This document shows positions 1 to 10,600 of a stretch of DNA of 15,486 bases, piece by piece. The translations under genes were made by a program, and so were the position numbers. The notes under the pieces are model-generated. The model did not search any database. It had not been told where the DNA came from and was given only the letters and a program-made list of their open reading frames with translations. The DNA is from Conidiobolus incongruus B7586 (lineage: Eukaryota; Entomophthoromycota; Entomophthoromycetes; Entomophthorales; Conidiobolaceae). Numbering within the stretch: the stretch's first letter is position 1; every line of letters begins with the position of its first letter. The stretch is taken from NCBI GenBank assembly GCA_000697335.1, contig JNEM01015549.1:1-15486 (forward strand), in the 5' to 3' direction.

Positions 1-1865
1 TTTGAAAAAAAGTTGATTATTAATAAATTTTAAATTATTTTTCCAATATAATTATTTTAATCAGTTTTTTTATATAATTTAAAAATATTCATTATAATAT
101 ATATAAATAAAAGTTTATAAAAATTCAAAGTTATAAAAATTTTCCTAGTAATTTTTGAATAAAAAAACTGCTATATTTAATATATTTATTAAATTATAAC
201 CTATATTATGATAATTACATTATGTTAAGAGACTAGTTCTCTAAATTCTTATATATATTTCTATATAATTCAATTAATTATAAATTATATGATTAATTTA
301 TACTTTTATAGTTAAATTAATTATATAAATAACATTGAATTATCTAATAAACTAGGTTCTTCTTTTTCCTCTCAATTCTTACTATTTCTTATCTTTTCAC
401 TATTTCTAAGATTGAAACTATATCCTGTCAATAATATAGTATATTGGCACTAACTAATATAAATCTTAATATATCAGTGACACATCCCAGTTCAAAGCTT
501 AATTAAACTTTGTTTATATCTACACGCTACGGCCACGTTATAGTACCACGTTCCGTGTCACACTACTTTTATATTAAAGTCTTCCTCTGCACTATATTGA
601 TATTTCACCACCACACTTACATATTATATAACTAAAAAATCAACACATATATAAAAATGTTTTTATAATAAAACCTATTTAAATTATAATAATTAATATA
701 TTAATTATCAATAAAAAAAGCTGTTTTTTAAAAATTTGAAGCTTATTAATAGCATGGTAAATTATTATTAATAATTCATAAAAAATATTGATTTCTTAAT
801 ATATATTTATTATATTTGCTTATATTTTATAATGTTTATTTATTTATAATTTTAAAAGATTTTTAGTATTTAAATTCTAATTAATTATAATATGTCAAAG
901 TTTAATATATATAATTAAATTAAATAAGTAATTGTGTTTTATAATAAGCTTTGTGAATAAAAATAATTGCTGGATAAATAACTACAATATGATTTAATGA
1001 ATTATTAAATAATCTTCCTTTTTAATATATTGGGACTTAGCTCTTCAAATATTCTATTAAGATATTATAGCAAAATATTCAAAAAAACTAGAATGCCTTT
1101 TTACTCTAATAGTTTCTAAGTTTAAAGGATTTATTTAATAAATAATATAGGTTTTGGATAAATTTTAATCAAAAAAGCTAAAAAGTATGATTTGATTATG
1201 GACTAACAATTGTACTATAAACAGGAGGTAATATGGACTTAGCTATTGAATCTAAACAAAGAGGTATTTTGAAATATAACATAACATTAAAGTATTTGAA
1301 TTAAATTCAAAAATTCAATCTTATATAAAATACATTTATGAGTAATAGATTAATTTGATATATAATACAGAATATCAAACATATTATATAATATAAACAT
1401 ATATAATGATGCAAATTTTCAATTCAAAAATAAATTATTTAATAAAATAAACAAATCAATAAATATATGAAAAATAATCTTAATCTCAATGCTTTTATCT
1501 TAATGATATATTCAAACAACAAACTTAATTCAGAATTAATTTCGGTTAAATGAAGTTATTTCATTTGGTATATTAATAAAATTGAAAATATCACGAAATA
1601 TTATATTATATAGTGTAGGAGAGTAATAAACTGATAAGAATACTAAAAACAATCAACTTTCACTCTAAAGTAATGCTTAAATTTTTATATTAATAAACTC
1701 AAAAAAAATACCCTTCAACTTTAGTTTCTTAACTAAACTCTATGATCAACGATTTAAATTGCTTCATTTGAGGCAATCGTTTCAAATTGTGAATACGGTT
1801 GTATTTTTTTCTTAAATTTTGTGATGATATTGGATATTAACTTAAGCACATTCTAATCTGGATAT
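1..1865. other. AT-rich non-coding stretch
   Basis: No coding region or RNA gene could be supported here on either strand. The sequence is mostly A/T with short homopolymers. Around 360-430 it is pyrimidine-rich. Around 470-600 it is less AT-rich and holds a 7-bp inverted pair, GTGACAC at 477-483 and GTGTCAC at 555-561, plus two CCACGTT words. I could not turn this into a tRNA or another known RNA. It most likely is intergenic DNA with worn remnants. Confidence 0.6.
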
Positions 1866-1984
1866 TAATTTAAACAAGTAGATTATATTGATTATTGTAG
1901 TAAAATGAGTCATTAGTCTTATATCAGTTTCATTGAATATAATTATCCTTGGTTAAAGATCAAAAGTAGGAATTGTTACAGGTA
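1866..1984 (+). pseudogene. Relic of a short-chain dehydrogenase (exon 1 end and exon 2)
   Basis: The stretch 1960-1984 matches the exon 2 end of the intact SDR gene at 4075-4099 plus its donor site in 21 of 25 positions, ending in the same ATTGTTACAGGTA, where the reading is (K)V-x-I-V-T-G followed by a GT donor. About 80 bp upstream (near 1866-1890) a TTTAAACAAGTAG resembles the exon 1 end and donor of the same gene (TTTAAACAGGTAA). Order and spacing fit exon 1 end, intron 1 and exon 2. The expected exon 3 (GANSGIG) is not clearly found after 1984, and the aligned frame upstream of the match is broken. I infer a decayed paralogue from the same local SDR cluster. A chance match to a conserved SDR motif from an unrelated family member is the main alternative. 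Confidence 0.5.
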
Positions 1985-2440
1985 ATTACTGAATTTAAGT
2001 TCAGTTCAGTACCTCGATTGGACTCGCAATGTGTGTCTCATGATGATGGATCTACCTTTGGACCCATAGGTACCTATAAAAAAGTACAGGCTGTCACATA
2101 AAGGAATTTTTTTCTAGTTGAACGATAGACCGAGGCTCAGTTCTCCAGCTGTGGCTCAATTACAAATTTGAAACTAAATCATTATTAAGAACTAATTTAT
2201 TTCAAGTCAATATATGAATTTTATTTAATAAAATTGGACGGCATGAGTTCAGGCCAACTCATCACTGTATGTCTGTAGGTGTGACGTATTCCCCGACCTT
2301 GCGTACCATGCTCGCTACCCAGCTAGTCATTTATGCGCCACGACTCGTCAGGCTTGCCTTGGACGTGATTTCCGCTCCCGGGATCAGTGAATTGACCACT
2401 TTAATCCTCACCAGTATTTTACAATAACTTACAAGTGTAT
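1985..2440. other. GC-enriched island of unknown origin
   Basis: This block stands out from its surroundings. By direct count the 120 bases 2281-2400 hold 67 G or C (56%), against roughly 15-25% in the flanks. A frame on the plus strand is open for 69 codons (2218-2424), with an ATG at 2269 giving 52 codons before TAA at 2425-2427. Its translation is rich in L, T, V, I, R and contains LVIYAPRLVRLALDV. The minus strand also has open stretches. No family is recognised. It could be a worn transposable element, a fragment acquired from a genome of different composition, or an old exon of a lost gene. The part 1985-2220 is less GC-rich but still of higher complexity than the rest of the region. 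Confidence 0.4.
2269..2427 (+). other. Short open frame (52 aa) inside the GC-rich island
   Basis: ATG at 2269 opens a 52-codon frame ending with TAA at 2427. It starts MSVGVTYSPTLRTMLATQL and ends LILTSILQ. Hydrophobic residues are frequent in its second half. There is no TATA box or splice signal that clearly serves it, and I recognise no homologue. The openness may merely reflect the high G+C content, which makes stops rarer. It is listed because it is the only non-AT-rich frame in the left part apart from the SDR gene. Confidence 0.15.
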
Positions 2441-2517
2441 CAAACATCCAAAAATTTTTCATTTTCCAGTTGAAAATTTATTTGAAATCATAAATCATTT
2501 TTACAAACTGCTATTAA

Positions 2518-2930
2518 ATGGATAAAAAATCAAAGTCATCTTATTATGATATTGATGTAGATTTTCGGTCAGATAATTACGGTTGGTCGAGTAGTCAGTA
2601 GAGGCCACAGTTAGGACACTTACTTTAGATCAACTAAAGAGGAGCAAAGGATTTGTATGATTAGCTGGATGCGAGAAATTCAATTATGACTGTTGAGATA
2701 GTTAAATCAATCTAGATTAGAATCAAGATCACACTCCACGATCAAACTTTGAATAGAATTTAACACATGGACGATCTGTTAAGTAATATTCATTGAGACA
2801 AATTTGAAATGAATATTTTGGTAGAAATACGTGGAAGGAACTTTAAACAATACTCATCAACTCTCGAAACTGTCAAGGTAGTAGTTCAACAATATTACAT
2901 TGATATTTTTATCAAACAATGAGTTTGAAT
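2518..2930 (+). pseudogene. Unidentified coding-like relic
   Basis: From an ATG at 2518 a 27-codon frame runs to 2601 and reads like normal protein (MDKKSKSSYYDIDVDFRSDN). Further coding-like pieces follow, such as one near 2815-2920 containing VEIRGRNFKQYSSTLETVKV. Base composition is balanced compared with the flanking A/T runs. The pieces are not in one continuous frame and no intron pattern reconciles them, so this looks like a fossil. Whether it was a host gene or a mobile element is not decidable from what is visible. Confidence 0.25.
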
Positions 2931-3762
2931 TTTAATGAATTAGATTATTTTTCTTTTTAAAAACCTATTATAATTTATAAAATTAAACATATAAATTAAT
3001 AAATAAATTTATCTTATAAAAATCTTAAACTAAAATAAGATGAAATTTAAATCAAATTAAACCATTAATCAAATATTCAATTATCGTGTAATAATCCAAT
3101 TAGTTCTGGAGTGTCCTAGTTTTGGGAGTTAATCGGTAGAGGTTTTGTGAATTGTAACTGGAACTGTGATTAGCAATAACTCAATAGATTATAAAGGCAT
3201 AGATTAAGGTCAATGAGCGATGACAGTCCTGAATTGGTTGGAGATTGATTGGGTATTATTGTGAATTAATATGATACCTAAATGTATTTTCCTTGGTTTA
3301 CTGATTTGACACTTGAAGTCAATATTTATCTTATATTACAAAATTAATGATATTATTTACAATTATAATAATTTAGATCTATTCAATAAGTTCCTATATT
3401 CTCTATCCATTCATTGTACTACGGAAAACACATATTTTTAGGGATTAATCAAATTAATTGACTTGTTTCAATTGAGATGGAATTATATTTTATAAGTTTC
3501 CTAAATACAATATTTGTTACATATTTAGTTTTCAAAATTGATAAATGCATCAACTCTATTATTGCGAATATCTTTATTATATAAATAACTAAATTATAAA
3601 ATTATTGAATTGCTAATTGATAAAGAAAAGAAATATCCAAATCTTGATATTTAATTGTTTAGCAAATTTAAAATGTACACAAGAAAATGTGATTTGTTAA
3701 TTAAACTGGAATAAGATAAAAGATTTTCACTTTAATTTTATCCGTTTGAGATTTAATGATGG
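2931..3762. other. Intergenic DNA upstream of the SDR gene
   Basis: Mostly AT-rich with no supported gene. The part 3095-3300 has higher complexity (many G and T, e.g. around 3105-3150 and 3215-3260) and may be another worn remnant, but no motif or frame is recognisable. The last 100 bases before 3763 resemble the sequence upstream of the downstream pseudogene (shared TTTAATTTTAT words at 3731-3741 and near 5859-5869), consistent with the duplicated segment including some promoter sequence. Confidence 0.45.
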
Positions 3763-3769
3763 TATAAAA
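3763..3769 (+). promoter_or_regulatory. TATA box of the SDR gene
   Basis: TATAAAA lies 44 bp before the ATG at 3807. Transcription would then start near 3790-3798, giving a leader of only about 10-15 nt. This also argues against the alternative in-frame ATG at 3777, which lies only 8 bp after the box and would usually be upstream of the transcript start. The secreted-protein gene at 11462-12589 has the same layout. Confidence 0.6.
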
Positions 3770-3806
3770 AGGTTTAATGTTAAAGTATTCATTTTTTGAA
3801 ATTAAA

Positions 3807-5255
3807 ATGGCATCTCAACCTCCTCCACGAGTTAAAAAAACTAATATTCAACAAAGCATTTCAAAAAGTCTGAATAGGATTGGATTACCATGGTTTTTAA
3901 ATATGGTAATTTTTTCATGTGTTGAAATAATTTTTAGTTTATATCGTAAATTTACTGGAAGTTATTCAAATCCAGAAGAATATTTAAACAGGTAACTTGG
4001 GTGCTATAACAATAAATTGAAAATTATATTCAAATTTTCAAAGTTTGGCAGATTATAGTAAAAGTATCAATCCTGGTCAAAAAGTAGCCATTGTTACAGG
4101 TATTTCAGTATCTTTGTAGGTATGGATATTTTAAAATTATTGGGAACATAGGTGCGAATAGTGGAATTGGACTGGTTACTGCAAAATATTTGTGTAGGGC
4201 TGGATACTATGTTATCTTGGGTAATGTATAAAAGGAAATTAATGTTGGATTATATTAATATATAACATTATATAGCGTGTCGCTCTCAACAAAAAGCACA
4301 AGAAACAACTGATGAGATTAAAACTAATGGTTGTGATGGACATTTGAAATTTATCAAATTGGACTGTAATTCTCTAGCAAGTGTTCAAGAATTTGTCAGT
4401 GAGTTCCAAAAACTAGGTTTAAAATTGGATTTGTTAGTTAGTAAGTTGATATCAAAGGGCGTTTTCTTAATATAATAATTGAAAATAATAGACAATGCTG
4501 GTATCATGATGCCACCATATCAAGAAACCTATGATAACATTGAATCTCAAATTGGAGTGGTAATAACAGAAAAAATATATGATAATTCAATGGCTTTAAT
4601 ATGCTTTGTATCAGAATTTTATCAGTCATTTTCTACTTACAAATCTGTTGATTCCATTCTTAAACAGGCCAGCCAAGATCATTAACTTAAGTTCTCTTGC
4701 TTCTTTCATAAGTAAATTGCTTTTTTCACTCATTGATATTTGATATTTTAATGAATGAATTAATTTAGCTAATCGCGTTGATATGGCTCAAATTACACTA
4801 TCTCAGCGTTATGATCCTACTAAAAATTACTCTCAATCAAAGTTGGCGATGATGATTTTTACTTATTATTTACATAAAAAATTAAAAAACAAAAATGTTA
4901 CAGGTAAACACTTTATATTAATTTATACTATTTTAATCATTAATGGTTATTAGTATATTCTGTGCATCCAGGAATAGTTGCGACCAATTTATTTGGCTTA
5001 AACCCATTAACTAGAATGTTGAAAGGATTAGGTAGTTTCATGTTAAAAAATGTCGAGGCTGGTACATTTACAACCCTAAGATGTGCATTTATTCCTTCTT
5101 CCAATAATCACGGAGAACAATCGCTTTATTATTGCGAAGAAAATCCTTTCGCTCCTCATATTGCAGTATATGATCAAAAATCCATTGATGAATTGATTAA
5201 TTGGGCCAAAGAAACTATTCAATCTAGAGGATATCAGATAAAATCTTTTCTATGA
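3807..5255 (+). CDS. Membrane-anchored short-chain dehydrogenase/reductase, eight exons
   Basis: Gene model: join(3807..3991, 4044..4099, 4152..4220, 4276..4440, 4492..4559, 4615..4711, 4769..4903, 4954..5255), 358 aa. All seven introns are GT-AG and 50-57 nt long, and the phases agree at each join. The protein is a classical Rossmann-fold NAD(P)(H)-dependent oxidoreductase. Cofactor-binding TGANSGIG is at residues 80-87, ACR at 104-106, the LDC acidic residue D133, NNAG at 159-162, the catalytic serine in NLSS at 205-208, the catalytic YSQSK at 234-238 and HPG at 263-265. An N-terminal segment (29-46, WFLNMVIFSCVEIIFSLY) likely anchors it in a membrane, probably endoplasmic reticulum or lipid droplet. 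The VILACRS and HPG-(x)-V-x-T-(N) patterns resemble the retinol dehydrogenase/WWOX/DHRSX group, whose members reduce retinoids, steroids or polyprenols. The substrate here is unknown. The next downstream segment is its own decayed copy. Confidence 0.95.
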
Positions 5256-5260
5256 ATAAA
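5255..5260 (+). terminator. Polyadenylation signal overlapping the SDR stop codon
   Basis: AATAAA begins at the last base of the TGA stop (5253-5255). If used, cleavage would fall about 10-30 nt later and the 3' untranslated region would be minimal. No equally good signal is nearer than the A/T-rich intergenic DNA, where AATAAA words also arise by chance. Confidence 0.45.
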
Positions 5261-5884
5261 TATGATTGTTATCCAATTATTCCATATTTTATAAGTGATT
5301 TTAAATACTGGAAGAGCAAATTGAATTATTTATATATTAACTCAACTTTATGAAAATTTTTTTTCTAAAAATTTTGAAATAGAGATTATGGGTATAACTA
5401 ATCAATTATACTGGATTATTTTAATTGATTATATTTTTATATCATTTTTCAGTTATACATAATATAAAAAATTCCTAATATAACTTGATTTAAATAAGTA
5501 AATTTGAATTATATTAAATTAACCCAATGTTCTATATAAATATATTTGTTTTATATAATCTATTAATAATATATGACTGAATAATAACTTATATTTTGTT
5601 TTTATGGTTTAAAATGATTTAAAATTACTGTATGATAAATGAATTTGATAAATTTAACCAATTATACAATGCTAAACTAATCCTAAAAGTGATTATTATT
5701 CACTGAATTATTTATATTAAGTCTAATTGTTTATAGGGTTATAATATGCTGAAGGTGACTATTTCAAAGTGATCAAAATACTTGCAAACTGAATTATCTC
5801 TTAAATGCCAAATGGATATTGATTTGGAATTAATGTATCAAAATATAAATATATTAATTTTAATTTTATTCTACTCAATTAGTA
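5261..5884. other. Intergenic DNA between the SDR gene and its decayed copy
   Basis: AT-rich, with no open frame or RNA gene that could be supported. The last 60 bases are weakly similar to the promoter side of the intact gene, but the TATAAAA box is not kept there. Confidence 0.5.
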
Positions 5885-7000
5885 ATGAATAGTGAATATC
5901 CCGCCTCCACGAGTTACTAGTATGAAATAACAAAAAAGTATACTTGAACTGATAAGAGATCACTATCATTATTGAAAATTTCATTTATTTAGCTTAATTG
6001 AGAATATTTTTATATATATTTAAATTTTGTTTTAATATTATTTTAATCCTGAAAATTATTTAAACAGGTAATATTTATTAAGTTATAAACTAATGATTAA
6101 CTTCTATCTTTATATAATTTTGGTTGAGTACCATAAATTTGCTCATCCAAGTCAAAAGGCTACTATTATTATAGGTAATAAAGAAAATTATTAGATTGAC
6201 AATTTTATTCAATAATATAGGTGCTAATTGCTTTATTGAATATGTAACTGTAAATTATTTATATGAAGCTGGTTACTATATTATTTTAGGTATTTAACCG
6301 AACATTAATATATATCCAAATTTATCAATTGATTTAATTTATAAAATCACATTTTTCTCCAAAACGGCCCAAGAAACAAGAGTTAGCATTAAAATAATTG
6401 ATAGTGATAGAGGTTGAAATTTATAAAATGAATTGTATTTGCTTGGAAATGTTAGTTTGTGCAGGGATTTGATTTACAAATTTAAGACTTATTAATCTGT
6501 AAATTTTAAAATATTAATTATTAATGCTTAAAAGATATCATACTAAACAATACTTGGATTATGTCATCACATTATGAAGCAATAACTGATCGTATTGAAT
6601 CCAACATTGAAGTAGTAATAAATTAAGATTTGCAAGCGGCCCAGTTAGCTTATATATTTGGTTCACTAACTCAAGTATTTAATTATTTACTGTTAGCATA
6701 CTATATCTATTCAAGTTTTGTGGCTGCAAAGATACTCAATAAAGGTTCAATTGGTATATTTGTCAATGATTGTATATATTTTAAGCTCAGATATATATAT
6801 ATTAGTTCAATCACTAAATTAAGACGTGTGAATCTTCCTCAACCAAAGAACCATGGAATAAAACCTTTTTCTATTACTTCAATGAACATCATTCTTCACA
6901 TTCTATCTCAATAAATAATTAACAAAATATAGATGATATAAATACTTGGGCGAAAAAAGCACCCCAGTCTACAGAAATTCAATAGAAATCATTTATCTGA
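5885..7000 (+). pseudogene. Decayed tandem copy of the SDR gene
   Basis: The segment lines up with the intact gene from its N-terminus to its stop. Exon 1-like 5885-6067 (CCTCCACGAGTT, end TTTAAACAGGTAA), exon 2-like 6119-6174 (56 nt as in the parent), exon 3-like 6221-6289 (69 nt as in the parent), exon 4-like about 6360-6470, exon 5-like 6547-6614 (68 nt as in the parent), exon 7-like from about 6635, exon 8-like about 6829-7000. Introns sit at the same positions, so this is a DNA-level tandem duplication and not a retrocopy. Breaks: a TAA in the exon 1 frame at 5938-5940, further stops in exon 4, lost acceptors before exons 2 and 4, and exon 6 (the catalytic serine) missing with its introns. 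GANSGIG has become GANCFIE. The ends still match well (TTGGGC...TTTATCTGA against TTGGGC...TTTCTATGA). Confidence 0.88.
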
Positions 7001-8569
7001 TTAAAATATTATTTTTAATTATCATTTTAAATGTGAATACATTTTTATTAAATGATTGAAGCAAACCTATTCTATTTTCAGTTCAACTTTCATAGAGCTA
7101 ACAATAATATTTCAAAAATTGAAAGTGTGAGTTTAAGAATATATAGAAGATTTCAATTGATACACAATGTTATATAACATCTGCAAAATTAAACAAAATA
7201 CCTAATATTTAATTATATATAATATAATCATCAATTTACAAACTGTCAATATAACTAGTGAATTTTTTTAATAATGCAATTTCGTTTTAATTATTTATTA
7301 ATAAGTATCTAAATAAATCTATTCTAAATTTATAGGTGATATAAATTGTCAAAAACATTAATTTCGGATATAAACGAAAATTTGTTGTATTTCAAAATAC
7401 TCACCTTTTTCGATTCGATAGTTAAGCCTATATTACCTCCTATTTAGAATGGACTTGTTGGTTCATAATCAAATGATATTCTTTAGTTCCTATTCAATTC
7501 CTATGTCACTCACTGAAGGAATTATTTAAACCCAGAAATGATAAGAATAGATAGGGATTCTATTTTGCACAAGGTTTGTTTACTTATAATTTTAATTTTA
7601 TCCAATCATAATATTTTATAATAAATTTTTAAAATATTTTAATTTTACAATTCGAAATAAAATTAATATCAAAAATTTTTATTTGGATTTAATACTAAGG
7701 ATATTTACGCTTAATATTAAACTTGTCCAGAGTTGATTATATTTCATCACCCTTGTCCAGGTCTTGCATTGAGTCTGTAGATCCCAAAAGAGTAAGCCAT
7801 AGTACAAGTCCTAGGAGACTAGCTTAATTGATTGTTAGATAACGAAGAAGTATGTTCCTAGCAATATTGATATTTTGATCCGTCTTTATATAACTTCAAA
7901 AACGCTTAGAATCCTTGTTCGATTTAAGTTATATAACTAAATATTCACAATTATTTAATATCTTGCTAATATAAAACCGAATATAGTTGATTATTTTTTG
8001 GAAATGATATTTTTTGGTTTTATTAAATAAGGTTTTTCTTAAATGTGTCATAAGAATATTTTAACAGTGCTTTTATACATTTACTCCTAATATACCAACT
8101 TGCTCTTTTTGCCACTTTTGGAGTTATAAATTCAGGAAGCAAAGCATGTTAAAGTAAGTAATAATCAATTTGATAGATTTCATAATATATTTTTGTTTCA
8201 TATTTCTAATTATTCTTTTACTGTATAAGAATCACTATTATAGATTTCTGTGAGTATATTTATTTAATCAATTTTGATAATTAAAACAAACATAATATTC
8301 TTTTTAATTTTTTCTCTATTTGTTATTTTAATATGATTAATTATTTTAAAAATTATATATTTAAGTTTATATAAATAAGATTTCTTTTGTGTTTATTATG
8401 ATTAAAAACTTAGTTATCTTTTATGTTAATAAAGTTATATTAATATAAATATAAATCCTTTTAACTTTTATTTTAAAAAGTTAATATTTCTAAAATATTT
8501 TATAGTTATTTTTATTTATTTAGTGTAATTTATTATTAATATTAAATATAAATATTCAAATATATATAA
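7001..8569. other. Intergenic DNA up to the adapter junction
   Basis: No gene could be supported. Two stretches have higher complexity than the rest, 7420-7560 and 7720-7930. The second holds the 9-bp word CTTGTCCAG twice, at 7722-7730 and 7752-7760. From about 8160 on the sequence becomes almost pure A/T. A donor-like AAAGTAAGTAA near 8150-8160 follows a short non-AT stretch, but no frame through it makes a convincing exon. Confidence 0.5.
7886..7936. repeat. Inverted repeat, 11-bp arms
   Basis: TTATATAACTT at 7886-7896 is perfectly complementary to AAGTTATATAA at 7926-7936, with a 29-nt loop that is less AT-rich than the arms (it holds ACGCTTAGAATCC and GTTCGATTT). The arms alone are A/T-rich enough to arise by chance in such a genome. 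It does not fold as a tRNA. Confidence 0.4.
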
Positions 8570-8588
8570 AGATGTGTATAAGAGACAG
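8570..8588 (+). other. Synthetic Tn5 mosaic end (library adapter) embedded in the sequence
   Basis: The 19 bases AGATGTGTATAAGAGACAG match the engineered Tn5 mosaic end exactly. This is a man-made hybrid of the two natural Tn5 ends and is the constant end of tagmentation adapters. The natural outer and inner ends differ from it. There is no second copy in the window, and the outer adapter parts are absent: the left flank is ordinary A/T-rich sequence. The orientation puts the tagmented insert on the right. I infer a residual adapter from library preparation, and thus a possible false join of two fragments at this spot. Confidence 0.93.
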
Positions 8589-10577
8589 ATTTATAATATT
8601 GAATTTTAAATTTCAAAATTTTTTTATCAGAATTAAAAATTGTATCAATTAAATATCATTAAATTAAAACTATCAAGTTATTAAATAATAAATTTAGAAT
8701 CTTCTTATACCAACAATTTCATTACCTCTTTGTAATATTGAGATTTTAATGATATATCTATTAAACAATAAAAAATTAAAAATAAAATTTAAATTATATG
8801 TTTTTAAATTAACCTTATTTAAATTTTATTCATTTAAAAATTTATTAGTTTAATTTTGATTTTAGTTGTATTTATTAATAAATTGATATATATTAACTTA
8901 ATATTATTTGAAAATACTAATAAAATAATTAAAAAAGATAAAATTTTAAGAACTATTAATAAAAATATACACAAATATTTGCAATTGAGTAAATTATAAT
9001 AATTTCAAGATATATTTATATAACACCTAAAATATTAATTAATAATAGGTTAAATTGAATTATATTATAATAATGTCTTTTATACATTTAATATAAATGT
9101 CTAACTTACAATCATATTTATAATATTCAATATATATTTTTGAATTCTAATCAAGAACATTTAAATAGTATATTAATATAATCAAACATTAATTAGATTT
9201 TTTTTGGATTTTGGTAAATTATTAGAAAAACATAATTTAATTAAAATATCTCCATTAGTATGATACTAGTTTTTCTAATATAAATATATTATTAATATAG
9301 TAATAGTTTCAGGTATTATTGACAATAAAGATTTTTATCTATATTATTCTATTAATAGCTATATACTCTTTGTAAAATCATAAAACGAAAATTATTAAAG
9401 TTATATACCATTAATTATTTTAAATATATTATATATTATGGAATTATAAAATCCAAATTCAATTCAAGGAACTATATCAATTAGTATCTTTTATCTAGAT
9501 TTAATAATATTGATATGTTTTGAATTTTCAAAAATTTAATTTAATAAATAAAATTTTGAAAATTCCTTTTGATTGTTAAGATTATACTTTAACTCAAATT
9601 AATTAAATATTAAAATGAAAATAATAATAATTTTATTATATTGTATGAAATATAAAATACTAACAATCTTCCTAAATGAATAGTTTAATAAAATTAAGAA
9701 TATTATCAAATAATAATTAAAAATCATCAAATTATAATATAAATGAGTTATTCTATGATCGAGAATAATGATATACAAATAAAAATTAAATATATTAATA
9801 TAAAATTATTATTTTATTTAATCAATAAAATATTTAAAATATAGTTTAAATGAAATCTATATATCAAACATATGAAAATAAATAGATAATATTAAATTTA
9901 TCCTTATTTTAACTATTAATAACGTTACTCAATATTTTTGTTTAGCATTGATATACCAAAATATAGTCGTTTTTATTAAAAATCAAAATTTAATAATATA
10001 CACATGAATTTAATCTATATTAACTTATTTATATAACCATATTTATTTTTTACTTAAAATACTAACTATCTCATTAGTATAATTTAATTGGTATTTTGAG
10101 TATGATAGCTTTTTTTCAAAAAATAATATATTTTGTTGTTATTCTATATATTAACTATTTAATATTAATATAAAATAAATTATACTTTGATAATAAGTTA
10201 AATAGTGTAATAAAAATAACTTAATTAAAAAATATAAAATATATTTTTAATATTACTTCAGGTAATAAATTATAGAGTCATATTATTAATATTCATTATA
10301 ATAATTTATAATCATATATATAATATCTATTTATTAGAATTCATATAATTTATTGTCTTAAAATAACCAAAAATTTTACTTTACGTTTTTATCTAAGAGT
10401 ATCATAAAAAGATTCAAGATTAATAAATGAAAATAGTATATTATGAAAATTTATATATTTGATTATATTTTGATAATATTTGCTTGGTTATAGCTATTAT
10501 AATATATTTATATATATTTATAATTATATGTATTATTGGGTTTGGATTGTAATAAATTAAACCAAGTTTTAATATCA

Positions 10578-10600
10578 ATATATATATATATATATATATA
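10578..10600. repeat. (AT)n microsatellite
   Basis: A run of 23 alternating A and T bases. Such runs are common in genomes of this composition and often vary in length between individuals. Confidence 0.85.

Noticed and set aside
1219-1304. GGAGGTAATATG with a 23-aa frame, looking like a bacterial ribosome site and gene start
   Set aside because: The window is clearly eukaryotic (spliced gene), the frame is short and nothing supports expression. The similarity to a Shine-Dalgarno site is taken as chance.
3777-3806. Upstream in-frame ATG that would extend the SDR protein by ten residues
   Set aside because: It lies only 8 bp after the TATA box, so it is probably upstream of the transcript start. 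The ATG at 3807 begins a more typical N-terminus (MASQPPPRVKK).
4479-4685. Apparent 68-aa gene around SDR exon 5
   Set aside because: It runs through exon 5, intron 5 and exon 6 in the wrong frame. Splicing at 4560-4614 restores the conserved HFLLTNLL region instead.
6630-6914. 94-aa open frame in the downstream SDR copy
   Set aside because: It starts at a TTG, crosses exon borders of the decayed copy and does not follow the SDR reading frame. It is a leftover of decay.
7886-7936. tRNA-like reading, because the loop contains GTTCGATTT resembling a B box
   Set aside because: No A box, cloverleaf or 7-bp acceptor stem could be fitted. The element is 51 nt long with an 11-bp A/T stem.
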